From assembly GCA_017744935.1 (NCBI GenBank), contig JAGIAI010000032.1, positions 41,950 through 105,949 of the forward strand: 64,000 nucleotides of DNA, written 5' to 3'. Below the pieces are notes generated by a model. The model was not told the DNA's origin. It searched no databases and was given only the letters and a program-made list of their open reading frames with translations. A program made the position numbers and the translations under genes. Numbering within the stretch: position 1 is the first letter of the stretch; the number at the start of each line of letters is the position of its first letter. Below, piece after piece: positions 24,419 through 35,484 of this stretch. The stretch comes from Variovorax sp. Lineage in GTDB: Bacteria > Pseudomonadota > Gammaproteobacteria > Burkholderiales > Burkholderiaceae_C.

Positions 24419-24439
24419 AACTCCAAGAAACTTGGAGTT
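24419..24439. repeat. 9-bp inverted repeat with 3-nt spacer
   Basis: AACTCCAAG (24419-24427) and CTTGGAGTT (24431-24439) flank AAA. It lies in the 299-bp stretch between 24239 and 24537, where I see no convincing gene. The tight dyad resembles MerR-family operators in size, but flanking promoter boxes are not evident. Confidence 0.4.
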
Positions 24440-24537
24440 GTCTCCCGAGCGCCTGCGTCTAGCCCGCGTCGTGCTGGAGTAAATGAACGCCATAGGGATT
24501 GTGCGCCTCGCTGGCTTCATCCGAGAAGAGGCGACAC

Positions 24538-24846
24538 CTATGGACCCTGCACTTTCATCGCGTCGATCCTGCGACCGGCATCTTCAACGTGAGCACGGAA
24601 GCCCTGCCTGATCGCCTTCGGCAACTCCTCTTCCTTCACTTCGGCCAGTTGCCGGAGGTTCTCTTGCAACGGCCCGAGCAGGGGCGGCAGCGACTTGCCG
24701 ATGGTGCCTATCAGTGCATCGGTAAGGACCTCCAGCGCACTGAGCTTAGCGTTGAGCGCATTGCTGTACTTGAGAAGTTCGTCCATGGCTTCCAAGGCTT
24801 CTTCCAGCTTGCTCACGTTCCGTGCTCCTATGATGACTATCGGCAT
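24538..24846 (-). CDS. small helical protein, unknown
   Basis: This 102-residue protein is largely alpha-helical with heptad-like leucines (NVSKLEEALEAMDELLKYSN, then LNAKLSALEVL) and probably forms a coiled coil or helical bundle. No family is recognised. It stands alone on the minus strand near the right end of the element. The ATG at 24846 has a weak CGGAG site about 14 nt upstream; the ATG of MDELLKYSN is an alternative start. Confidence 0.5.
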   Translation of the reverse strand: MPIVIIGARNVSKLEEALEAMDELLKYSNALNAKLSALEVLTDALIGTIGKSLPPLLGPLQENLRQLAEVKEEELPKAIRQGFRAHVEDAGRRIDAMKVQGP

Positions 24847-25409
24847 CGTAAATCTGTTTCACTCCGACGCCTTTAAGGGGGCCGAGTCGGAATGGTCATC
24901 CGTCAGCCCCTGACCAATGCCGAGGTTGCTCAATGATGCCCGGAGATGGTGGCGGCGGTGATCGATGGGAAGCAAGGGGTCGCCGATGCGCTCGTGATGC
25001 GGATCATGGTGGCGGGTGCTGCACGCATCGACGGCGATGGACGCGGAGCACGCGAGGGCGCAGGGGCCGCTCCGGCGCCCATCTCGGGCGCCGGCCGCGC
25101 GCTTTTTTAGCGGAAAAAAATCTGCGGTCGGGAGAGGCGCTAGGTTTCCGCTTCGCTCGCGTTTCTGGTCGCCCCGCCCCCCCTCGCCACGGGCCACCCC
25201 TGCTCGGCGGACTGGGGAGGCGGCGATGCCTGATGCTGCCCAAAAATTAAGCAAATTTCCGGTGATGATTTGGGTAATGACAGCCCAAAAACTGCCATAT
25301 TTGCCCATATTTTGAGCAATTCAGGGGCCGACCGAAATTGCCAGTTTTCCTATATCTGACATAGACTTATCTACGTTTTCATAACAACGCGTATAGCCGC
25401 TGCGTCCCT
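24847..25409. other. gene-free right end of the element
   Basis: I see no convincing gene here. The left 400 bp are very GC-rich with open frames on both strands that read as low-complexity Arg/Gly/Pro. From about 25240 to 25400 composition turns A/T-rich, with the second 24-bp repeat at 25257 and runs such as CATATTTGCCCATATTTTG, as expected for an attachment-site arm with possible IHF sites. Confidence 0.5.
25257..25280 (+). repeat. 24-bp direct repeat, right copy (candidate integrase arm site)
   Basis: An exact copy of 14212-14235 in the same orientation, 129 bp before the attR core and within the A/T-rich right end of the element. The left copy lies 55 bp inside attL. Confidence 0.7.
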
Positions 25410-25454
25410 CTTTTAATCCGTTGGTCACTGGTTCGAATCCAGTACGTCCTACCA
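25410..25454 (+). repeat. attR core, remnant of tRNA-Lys 3' end
   Basis: A perfect 45-bp copy of 14112-14156 from the anticodon loop to CCA. It lacks the 5' half of the tRNA and so is not a functional gene. It marks the right edge of the element; chromosomal sequence resumes at 25455. Confidence 0.95.
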
Positions 25455-25518
25455 GTCAATAGGCCCGCTAAACACTCGCACTGCTGGGAGCCCCCGTATT
25501 CGGCTGGAGGCTTTTTCT

Positions 25519-26202
25519 TTAGTCGCGGTACGCCGCGAAAGCCGTCGCCGCCGGGTAGCCGACTGAATGGATATTGACGCGCTCAAACCCGGCTTCCATC
25601 ACATAGGTCCATGCGTCTGCTCCGAACTCGGTCCGGACGACAAGATCATCCGTTGCCGTGCTAGGGTTGCCGTGATAGCTCTTCGGCAGACCAGCACGAT
25701 CGCGGGTCATTCGACCAACGATGATCGGAACCGTGAAGCAGAGAGCTCCGCCGGGCTTCAAGACTCTGCGGCATTCGGCCAGCGCATGCACCGGGTTCGG
25801 GACATGCTCCAAGGTGTCCGAGTGGATCACGATGTCGAACGTGCTGTCCGCAAAAGGGAGGGCATGCATATCGACTTCGGGATAGGCTCCAAACACGTAG
25901 CCACCAAACTCGCGGAGCACCGGCGTCAACATTCCAGCCTCGTTGATCTCCAAGATGGCCAGGCTACGACCTGCGGCGGTGTGCACGGCTTCTCGCAGCG
26001 GTGCGCGCGTGCCAAGGAATGATCGGACCGCGTCGCCCAACGCGATCGAGCGCAGGTTCGATCCGCAAGAGTTGCAGATCTCGCCCTGCTGGCGGTCCAC
26101 ATAGTCAGCTTCCGAGCGAGAGAGTTGCCACTCGGCGATGAGGCGGTCCCACAAGACGGCCCCACTGGTAAAGGCCGTGCCACCGCAAACACTGCATTTC
26201 AT
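25519..26202 (-). CDS. class I SAM-dependent methyltransferase, zinc-finger N-terminus
   Basis: This 227-residue protein begins MKCSVCGG and has a second CNSCGSN pair near residue 43, suggesting a small zinc site. The methyltransferase core follows, with LAILEINEAGMLTP in place of the usual glycine-rich loop, FDIVIHSDTLEHVPNP and CRRVLKPGGALCFTVP. The substrate is unknown; similar proteins occur in glycan and O-antigen clusters, but there is no such context here. It is the first gene after attR. The motif I strand lacks the full GxGxG, so cofactor binding is likely but not certain. Confidence 0.8.
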   Translation of the reverse strand: MKCSVCGGTAFTSGAVLWDRLIAEWQLSRSEADYVDRQQGEICNSCGSNLRSIALGDAVRSFLGTRAPLREAVHTAAGRSLAILEINEAGMLTPVLREFGGYVFGAYPEVDMHALPFADSTFDIVIHSDTLEHVPNPVHALAECRRVLKPGGALCFTVPIIVGRMTRDRAGLPKSYHGNPSTATDDLVVRTEFGADAWTYVMEAGFERVNIHSVGYPAATAFAAYRD

Positions 26203-26362
26203 GCGGGGAACTATGAGCTTGCCCTTCGCTGTGCGCGCGCCCCTCTTCCTTGAAATGCGCTAGCGCCTCGGTCTCAAGGAACAGGACGAGCCTGAGCGCC
26301 AATCTGCGAGGCCACGCCGGCCACCATGGGGCGTGTGCATCACCTTGCAGATCATCCTCGCT

Positions 26363-26581
26363 CTACGAGGACGAGCCAGGCGCCGGAGGACTGTCCGACT
26401 GCGGCTTGGGCGGCGTTTCCGGGGTACTTGGCGTAGACGGGCGTCGCTTGCAGATCATGCGGCCGGTCTGCCGGTCCCAATTGCAGGACCTCGATTTGTT
26501 CGAGGACGACGCTGCAGCAGCAATCTCGGGCGCCAGCAAGGCGAAGCAGGCGAGAGCAATGAGGGGAAGGTGTGGTTTCAC
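26363..26581 (-). CDS. small secreted protein, unknown
   Basis: This 72-residue protein has a GTG start, a clear signal peptide (HLPLIALACFALLAPEIAAA), a short core with two cysteines (SCNWDRQTGRMICKRR), and a Pro/Ser-rich tail. No family is recognised. The ribosome site is weak, so the gene is only moderately supported. It is isolated on the minus strand. Confidence 0.45.
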   Translation of the reverse strand: MKPHLPLIALACFALLAPEIAAAASSSNKSRSCNWDRQTGRMICKRRPSTPSTPETPPKPQSDSPPAPGSSS

Positions 26582-26650
26582 GCAGCCAGCTTACACCCTG
26601 ATTGAGGTGCGCCCAAATCCGGTTCAGTCCGGGATGGAGGCCGGACCAAG

Positions 26651-26676
26651 AAAAAAGGCCGCGGAGGCGGCCTTTT
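26651..26676 (-). terminator. intrinsic terminator
   Basis: AAAAGGCCGC (26653-26662), loop GGAG, GCGGCCTTTT (26667-26676). On the minus strand the hairpin is followed by a T6 run, which ends the gene at 26687-26917. It can act in both directions. Confidence 0.8.
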
Positions 26677-26686
26677 CAGATGTCAG

Positions 26687-26917
26687 TCATGCGGGAGCGT
26701 CATTGTCATGCATCGATGGCTGTCGGGAGCCCGACATGCTGCTCACGAGCCCGACGGCACCGGCGCGGATCAGTTCCTGTCGAAGCGCTGCTTCGAGCAG
26801 GCGACGCGCCGTATCCGGCCTGTCATGGTCGTATTCTTCGTCGAGTTCGCAATGCAGGTAGTAGTCGACTCGAGCCATCAATCGCTCTACCGACGCTGCA
26901 AGATCTGTCTCATTCAT
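26687..26917 (-). CDS. small acidic protein, unknown
   Basis: This 76-residue protein starts at the ATG at 26917, preceded by GGAGGAGCGG. It is helical (LAASVERLMARVDYYLHCEL) with an acidic DEEYDHDRPDT segment and a helix RRLLEAALRQELIRAG. No family is recognised. It is followed by a good terminator and has its own upstream gap, so it is probably a single-gene unit. Confidence 0.6.
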   Translation of the reverse strand: MNETDLAASVERLMARVDYYLHCELDEEYDHDRPDTARRLLEAALRQELIRAGAVGLVSSMSGSRQPSMHDNDAPA

Positions 26918-27085
26918 CTTCCGCTCCTCCGTCTTCATCGCGCGGAAAAACCTTGCTTGACCCCACACCCCAGCTCTTGCTATTGAGCCTCTGGCTCTGC
27001 TTGAGCTTGCGCATTATCCCCCGTTCGCTCAATTGCGTAATTTTCACTGTCGTGCTAGTCCAACAGGTCAGCATGGATAAGTGGC

Positions 27086-27664
27086 TCATTCGCTCTGGCG
27101 CAGCCGAAGCCGGTGCCAGGCGCCACTCAACGGGGAGGAGCGCTCGGGCTCTGGACGGGGCTCCGGTCCCGTGATTGGCGAGGGGAGCAGGTGGCGGACG
27201 GACTGCGCCACCTTCACACAGTCCTTGATGTGCATTTCGCCGAGCGCGCGAAGAGCGGCATAGCTCAGCGTGGCCGAAACAGCCTGACCGACGATGGGTA
27301 CGTATTTCGCTGCCTGCTGAGCGGTCAGCTTGACGCCGGCGTGGCGCGCGAGCTTGATCAACAGTTCCCGTGTCACCAGTCGGCCGACCAGCAGTGCACC
27401 GACGGCGCCAGCGGCTTTCTGGATGCGCTCGCGGTCGTACGGAGCGAGTCGGTCGAGCTGCGTGACGGAAAGGCCGAACTCGGCGCTGATCTGCGGGATG
27501 ACCCGTGACAGCAGCGTCGCGTCGGCTGCCCAGTCCAGGCCCGGCACCGGAACCGCACCAACCGCGGCTGCCATCATCGCCTTACGGCTGAGCAGCCGCC
27601 GACTGCGACGGATCGCGGCGATAAGCTCGGGATCGCCTTGTGCAAGTTCGACGGCGGACGGCAT
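27086..27664 (-). CDS. conserved membrane-associated protein, DUF697/EcsC-like
   Basis: This 192-residue protein has a basic N-terminus (AIRRSRRLLSRKAMMAA) and three Gly/Ala-rich hydrophobic helices (AAAVGAVPVPGLDW; AAGAVGALLVGRL; YVPIVGQAVSATLSYAALR). The series resembles small DUF697/EcsC-type proteins found near GTPases or ABC proteins; the match is by impression. It is 18 bp downstream of the ABC-F gene on the same strand and may be its last operon partner. Confidence 0.6.
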   Translation of the reverse strand: MPSAVELAQGDPELIAAIRRSRRLLSRKAMMAAAVGAVPVPGLDWAADATLLSRVIPQISAEFGLSVTQLDRLAPYDRERIQKAAGAVGALLVGRLVTRELLIKLARHAGVKLTAQQAAKYVPIVGQAVSATLSYAALRALGEMHIKDCVKVAQSVRHLLPSPITGPEPRPEPERSSPLSGAWHRLRLRQSE

Positions 27665-27682
27665 GTCCGCACCTTATCAGAC

Positions 27683-29665
27683 TCAGGCGAGCGCTTCGAG
27701 CTGATCGGACAAATCCAGCCAGCGCTCCTCGAGCTGCTCGATCTCGTCGTTCAGCGCCTTCAGTCGCTTGCCGGCTTCGGCGATCTCGGGCGCTGGCAGC
27801 GGCTTTGCCAGACGCGCTTCGATGGCTGTCTTCTCGATACCAGCGTCGGCCAGCCGCTGGTCGATCTGGGCGAGCTCTCGCTTCAGGGGCTTGGCGCGCT
27901 CGTTGCGCTGCTGGCGGTCTTGCGCATCCTGTCGACGCTGGTTCTTTCCGGCTGGGGGCGCTTCCTGCGCGGCGGGGACAGGCTCGATGGGCGCGGCATT
28001 CATTGCGACCTTGGCTTCTTCGCGAAGTCGCCGTGCCTCTTCCAGCAGATAGCGCTGGTAGTCATCCAGGTCGCCATCGAAGTCGCCGACCACACCTCGG
28101 CCGACGAGCCAGAACTCGTCGCACACCGAGCGGAGCAGCGCCCGGTCGTGGCTTACCAGCATGAGCGTGCCTTCGAACTCGTTGAGCGCCACCGCCAAGG
28201 CCTCGCGGGTCGCGAGGTCCAGATGGTTGGTCGGTTCGTCGAGCAGGAGGAGGTTGGGGCGCTGCCAGACCATCATCGCGAGCACCAGCCGCGCCTTCTC
28301 GCCGCCGCTCATCGTGCCGACCGCCTGCTTCACCATGTCGCCGCTGAAGTTGAAGCTGCCGAGGAAACCCCGCAGATCCTGCTCACCGGTGCGCTCTTTG
28401 GCCGCGGCGCCGAGTTCGCGTGCAAGTCGAACCATGTGTTCGAGCGGCGTGTCCTGAGGCCGGAGCACGTCCAGCTCCTGCTGCGCGAAGTAGCCGATGT
28501 TGAGGCCTTTGCCCTCGGTGATCGTCCCGGCAATCGCGCCCATGTCGCGGGCGATGGTCTTGACCAGCGTTGATTTGCCCTGGCCGTTGGCGCCCAGGAT
28601 CCCGATGCGCTGCCCGGCCAGTACCGACCGGTTCACGCCGCGCAGGATGATCTTGGTCGGCTCGTCCTCGGACTGATAGCCGAAGCTGCCGTCGCTGATC
28701 GTCAGCATCGGGTTCGGGATGTTGCCCGGCTCTTTGAATTCGAAGCTGAAATCGGCTTCCGCCAGCAGCGGCGCAACCTTTTCCATGCGCTCAAGCGCCT
28801 TGACCCGGCTCTGCGCCTGCTTGGCCTTGCTGGCCTTGGCCTTGAAGCGGTCGATGAACTTCTGCAGGTGGGCGATCTTGTCCTGCTGCTTGGCGAAGGC
28901 GGCCTGCTGGAGCTCCAGTTGCTGGGCGCGCAGCGTCTCGAAGGCACTGTAGTTACCACCGTAGCGGTTCAGGCGAGCGTGCTCAATATGCAGCGTCACG
29001 TCGGTCACGGCGTCGAGGAACTCCCGGTCGTGGCTGATTACGATCATCGTGCCGGCGTACTTCTGCAGCCATGCCTCGAGCCAGACGAGGGCGTCCAGGT
29101 CCAGGTGATTGGTGGGTTCGTCGAGCAGGAGCAGGTCGCTCGGACACATCAGCGCACGCGCAAGCTGCAGGCGCATGCGCCAACCGCCCGAGAAGCTGTT
29201 GACCGGCTGGTCGAGTTCGTGCGGCTTGAAGCCCAGGCCGAGGATCAGCGCCTGCGCGCGGGGCACGGCGTCGTGCTCCCCGGCATCGGCAAGGTCGGTG
29301 TACGCGTGGGCGAGGGCCATGCCCAGCTCGGCATCGTCGGGGTTGGCCTCGTGCCCGGCCTCGGCGACGGCGAGTGCTTCACGCAACTCGACCAGCCGGG
29401 TGTCGCCGGTGACGACGAAATCGGTCGCCGATTCGTCGGTTTCGGGCATGTTCTGAGCGACCTGTGCCATGCGCCATTGCTTCGGCATCGAAAAATCGCC
29501 GCCGTCTTCGTGCAGCGTGCCGTTGAAGAGCGCGAACAAGGTCGACTTGCCCGCTCCATTGCGCCCCACCAGCCCGACCTTCTCGCCGGGGTTGATGGTG
29601 ACGCTGGCGCCGTCGAGCAGCACTTTGGCGCTGCGGCGCAGGATGACGTTCTTGAGGGTGATCAT
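27683..29665 (-). CDS. ABC-F family ATPase, YheS-like
   Basis: This 660-residue protein consists of two ABC ATPase domains with no membrane part. Walker A motifs are GRNGAGKSTL and GANGQGKSTL, and both LSGG-type signatures (FSGGWRMRL, MSGGEKARL) and LLLLDEPTNHLD boxes are present. A charged inter-domain linker and a C-terminal coiled coil complete it. ABC-F proteins bind the ribosomal E site and relieve stalled translation. The start MITLKNVILRRSAKVLLDGA fits the YheS branch; ATG at 29665 is chosen over 29680. It closes the minus-strand argA-dap-prmB row. Confidence 0.9.
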   Translation of the reverse strand: MITLKNVILRRSAKVLLDGASVTINPGEKVGLVGRNGAGKSTLFALFNGTLHEDGGDFSMPKQWRMAQVAQNMPETDESATDFVVTGDTRLVELREALAVAEAGHEANPDDAELGMALAHAYTDLADAGEHDAVPRAQALILGLGFKPHELDQPVNSFSGGWRMRLQLARALMCPSDLLLLDEPTNHLDLDALVWLEAWLQKYAGTMIVISHDREFLDAVTDVTLHIEHARLNRYGGNYSAFETLRAQQLELQQAAFAKQQDKIAHLQKFIDRFKAKASKAKQAQSRVKALERMEKVAPLLAEADFSFEFKEPGNIPNPMLTISDGSFGYQSEDEPTKIILRGVNRSVLAGQRIGILGANGQGKSTLVKTIARDMGAIAGTITEGKGLNIGYFAQQELDVLRPQDTPLEHMVRLARELGAAAKERTGEQDLRGFLGSFNFSGDMVKQAVGTMSGGEKARLVLAMMVWQRPNLLLLDEPTNHLDLATREALAVALNEFEGTLMLVSHDRALLRSVCDEFWLVGRGVVGDFDGDLDDYQRYLLEEARRLREEAKVAMNAAPIEPVPAAQEAPPAGKNQRRQDAQDRQQRNERAKPLKRELAQIDQRLADAGIEKTAIEARLAKPLPAPEIAEAGKRLKALNDEIEQLEERWLDLSDQLEALA

Positions 29666-29701
29666 GGCATTGCCCGCCAATGCGGCGGGGCGGGGGAATT
29701 T

Positions 29702-32902
<3,201 letters not shown>

Positions 32903-32973
32903 CGGCTCTCCTCTTTGGTGATGTGAATAGGCTTGTCGTTGACGGCCGCCCCCTCAGACGGCCGACTGCTTCA

Positions 32974-33798
32974 TCAGTCGCGCAGCAGCTCGTTCAGCGA
33001 AGTCTTGGCGCGGGTTTGCGCGTCGACACGCTTCACGATGATGGCGGCGTACAGGCTGTACCGGCCGTTGTCCTTGGGCAACGTGCCGCTGATCACAACC
33101 GATCCGGCGGGCACACGGCCATAGGTGACTTCACCGGTGGCGCGGTCGTAGATCGGCGTGCTCTGGCCGATGTAGACGCCCATCGACAGCACCGAGTTTT
33201 CCTCGATCACCACGCCTTCGACCACTTCGGAGCGGGCGCCGATGAAGCAGTTGTCCTCGATGATGGTCGGGCCGGCCTGCAGCGGTTCGAGCACGCCGCC
33301 GATGCCGACGCCACCCGAAAGGTGCACGTTGGCGCCGATCTGGGCACACGAGCCGACGGTGGCCCAGGTGTCGACCATGGTGTTTTCGCCGACGTAGGCG
33401 CCGATGTTCACGTAGGAGGGCATCAGCACCGCGCCCTTGGCGATGTAGCTGCCGCGGCGCGCGACGGCGGGGGGCACGATGCGGACGCCTGCGTCCTTCA
33501 GTTCGCCGGCCGACAGGTGCGAGAACTTTGTCGGCACCTTGTCATAGAAGCCGAGCGAGCCGGCTTGCATCTGCTCGTTGTCCTTGAGACGGAACGACAG
33601 CAGCACGGCCTTCTTGATCCACTGGTGCACGGTCCACTGGCCAACGGCTTCGCGCGTGGCGACGCGCAGGCTGCCGTTATTGAGTTCGGCGATCACGTGC
33701 TCGACGGCGTCGCGCACTTCCTTCGGAGCGCTGGAGGCGGAGATATTGGCGCGGTCTTCCCACGCTGCGTCGATGGTCTGCTGGAGTTGTTGGGTCAT
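32974..33798 (-). CDS. dapD: tetrahydrodipicolinate N-succinyltransferase
   Basis: DapD transfers succinyl from succinyl-CoA to tetrahydrodipicolinate in the succinylase lysine pathway. The 274-residue trimeric enzyme has an N-terminal helical domain and a left-handed beta-helix made of hexapeptide repeats ([20 protein letters not shown] onward). The start [16 protein letters not shown] at 33798 is typical and overlaps the dapC stop by ATGA. Confidence 0.96.
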   Translation of the reverse strand: MTQQLQQTIDAAWEDRANISASSAPKEVRDAVEHVIAELNNGSLRVATREAVGQWTVHQWIKKAVLLSFRLKDNEQMQAGSLGFYDKVPTKFSHLSAGELKDAGVRIVPPAVARRGSYIAKGAVLMPSYVNIGAYVGENTMVDTWATVGSCAQIGANVHLSGGVGIGGVLEPLQAGPTIIEDNCFIGARSEVVEGVVIEENSVLSMGVYIGQSTPIYDRATGEVTYGRVPAGSVVISGTLPKDNGRYSLYAAIIVKRVDAQTRAKTSLNELLRD

Positions 33799-35006
33799 GG
33801 AAGAACTCGGTTCTGGATGAATTGGACGATGCGTTGCGCGGCTTCGGTGCACTCGGCGGTGTCGGCGACCAGCGCCATCCGGATGCGTCCGCGTCCCGGA
33901 TTGCTGCCGGCCACGTTGCGGGCGAGATAGCTGCCGGGCAGCACCGTCACATTGTATTGAGCGTAGAGCTCGCGGGCGAAGGCCTGGTCGTCCCCCTGCC
34001 ACGAGGAGGGAACACCCGCCCAGAGGTAGAAGCTGGCGTCAGGCAGGCGAACGTCGAGCACCGGCTCCAGCAGCGGCGTGACGGCCGCGAACTTGGCGCG
34101 ATATTGCGCGCGATTCTCGACGACATGCTTTTCGTCGTTCCACGCCGCGATGCTGGCCGCCGCGACGGTGCCGCTCATCGCGCTCCCGTGGTAGGTGCGA
34201 TACAGCAGGAACGACTTGATGATGGACGCGTCGCCCGCGACGAAGCCGCTGCGCAGCCCGGGCACATTGCTTCGCTTGGAAAGCGAGGTCAGCGCGATCA
34301 GGTTGCGGAAGTCGCTGCGCCCGAGCTTGGCCGCAGCTTCGAGCCCGCCCAGCGGCGGCTCCTCGCGGAAGTAGATCTCGCTGTAGCACTCGTCGGCGGC
34401 GATGACGAAGCCGTGACGGTCCGAGAGCGCGAAGAGCTTCTTCCACTCGTCCAGCGGCATCACCGCGCCGGTCGGATTGCCGGGCGAGCAGACGAAGACG
34501 AGCTGGGTGCGTGCCCAGACCTCATCCGGCACGCTGTCCCAGTCCACCGCGAAATTGCGCGATGGCACGCTCGGCACGTAATACGGCTCGGCACCGGTCA
34601 AAAAGGCCGCGCCTTCATAGATTTGATAGAACGGATTGGGCGACATCACCACAGGCGTGGGCGACTTGCTGGCATCGACCACCGTCTGCGCCAGCGCGAA
34701 GAGCGCCTCGCGCGACCCGTTGACCGGCAGCACTTGCGTCGCCGGATCGAGGCTCAACCCATAGCGCGTCTCCAGCCAGCCGGTGAAGGACTGGCGCAGT
34801 TTCAGGTCGCCCGCCGTGGCCGGGTAGACAGCGAGGGCGCCGAGGCTGGAGGACAGCGCCTCCTTGATGAACTCGGGCGTCGGATGCTTGGGCTCGCCGA
34901 TGCCCAGGCTGATGGGCGTGTACTGTGGATTCGGCGTGACGCCCGCGAAGAGTTGTCGCAGCCGCTCGAAGGGGTACGGCTGCAGTTTGGCGAGCAAGGG
35001 ATTCAT
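33795..35006 (-). CDS. dapC: succinyldiaminopimelate transaminase
   Basis: DapC forms N-succinyl-LL-diaminopimelate from the keto acid using glutamate and PLP. This is a 403-residue fold-type I aminotransferase with [13 protein letters not shown], the DECYSEIYF box and the PLP lysine in [16 protein letters not shown]. It overlaps dapD downstream and the unknown 148-residue gene upstream, both by ATGA. With dapD and dapE this covers the succinylase branch. Confidence 0.93.
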   Translation of the reverse strand: MNPLLAKLQPYPFERLRQLFAGVTPNPQYTPISLGIGEPKHPTPEFIKEALSSSLGALAVYPATAGDLKLRQSFTGWLETRYGLSLDPATQVLPVNGSREALFALAQTVVDASKSPTPVVMSPNPFYQIYEGAAFLTGAEPYYVPSVPSRNFAVDWDSVPDEVWARTQLVFVCSPGNPTGAVMPLDEWKKLFALSDRHGFVIAADECYSEIYFREEPPLGGLEAAAKLGRSDFRNLIALTSLSKRSNVPGLRSGFVAGDASIIKSFLLYRTYHGSAMSGTVAAASIAAWNDEKHVVENRAQYRAKFAAVTPLLEPVLDVRLPDASFYLWAGVPSSWQGDDQAFARELYAQYNVTVLPGSYLARNVAGSNPGRGRIRMALVADTAECTEAAQRIVQFIQNRVLP

Positions 35007-35449
35007 GGAGGCGAATTATCGTGGCCGAGCAGCGGTGCCGCCGCCTGGAGACCGGCCTGTATCGAGAGGATCAGCATTTCGTGCGCGGCCGGGTCGGCTT
35101 CGCGCAGCTTGTCGAGCGCGGCGATGGCTGCATCGGCCAGTTCGACACGGCTCTCTTTCTTGACAGCTTCGATCTCGCGGTATGCGGCCTGGAGCTTCTG
35201 CAGCGACGCCTCGGCCTTGGCGGGCGCGACGGCGTCGGAGCCTTTCGCGGCCAGCAGGACTTCGGTGATCCAGCCCAGTTGGCGCCCGTAGCTGGCGACT
35301 TCGAATGCTTTCTTCTCAAGCCGGCCATTGCCCGCCTGCTGGGGTATGCCCGCGAAGAACCAGTTCGTGTCTGGCTCGATCTGCTGCGCGACGCTGCCGC
35401 TGAAGGGGAGATGAAACACCGGGGACCAGAACCAGAGCCACGGAAACAT
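35003..35449 (-). CDS. conserved hypothetical protein in the dap operon
   Basis: This 148-residue protein has an aromatic N-terminus (MFPWLWFWSPVFHLPFSGS) that is too short and too polar at the end to be a clear membrane anchor. A helical C-terminal part follows (KAEASLQKLQAAYREIEAVK). I recognise no family. It overlaps dapC by ATGA and follows argA by 35 bp, so it is probably expressed with them. No lysine-pathway role is evident. Confidence 0.65.
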   Translation of the reverse strand: MFPWLWFWSPVFHLPFSGSVAQQIEPDTNWFFAGIPQQAGNGRLEKKAFEVASYGRQLGWITEVLLAAKGSDAVAPAKAEASLQKLQAAYREIEAVKKESRVELADAAIAALDKLREADPAAHEMLILSIQAGLQAAAPLLGHDNSPP

Positions 35450-35484
35450 CGTCTTCTCCTCGTCGGTAGGGCCTTGCGAATCGA

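Larger units (their letters stand above)
14112..25454. mobile_element. tRNA-Lys-integrated island, satellite/PICI-like layout
   Basis: An 11.3-kb insertion lies between two perfect 45-bp copies of the tRNA-Lys 3' end. It has a tyrosine recombinase next to the left copy, reading toward it, and 24-bp arm-like repeats near both ends. Between them are a divergent control region with an AlpA-like protein, a phage-type initiator plus DnaB helicase, a cargo zone with a protein kinase, and a minus-strand operon of small genes. The order integrase, divergent regulator/AlpA, replication genes, cargo is that of Gram-negative phage-inducible islands (established architecture). No structural, packaging, relaxase or conjugation gene is recognisable, so satellite status is an inference; a self-replicating integrative island is the alternative. 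Confidence 0.93.

Noticed and set aside
24859..25308. Minus-strand open frame of about 150 codons at the right end of the element
   Set aside because: It runs through the 24-bp arm repeat and the A/T-rich att arm. The product is low-complexity Arg/Gly/Ser and there is no ribosome site. An overlapping plus-strand frame (24933-25250) looks equally non-coding.
14112..25454. Complete prophage
   Set aside because: Only integration, regulation and replication genes are recognisable in 11 kb. There is no room for head and tail modules, and none is seen.
25410..25454. Second tRNA-Lys gene
   Set aside because: Only the 3' 45 nt are present; the acceptor 5' strand and D-arm are missing, so it is an att remnant.
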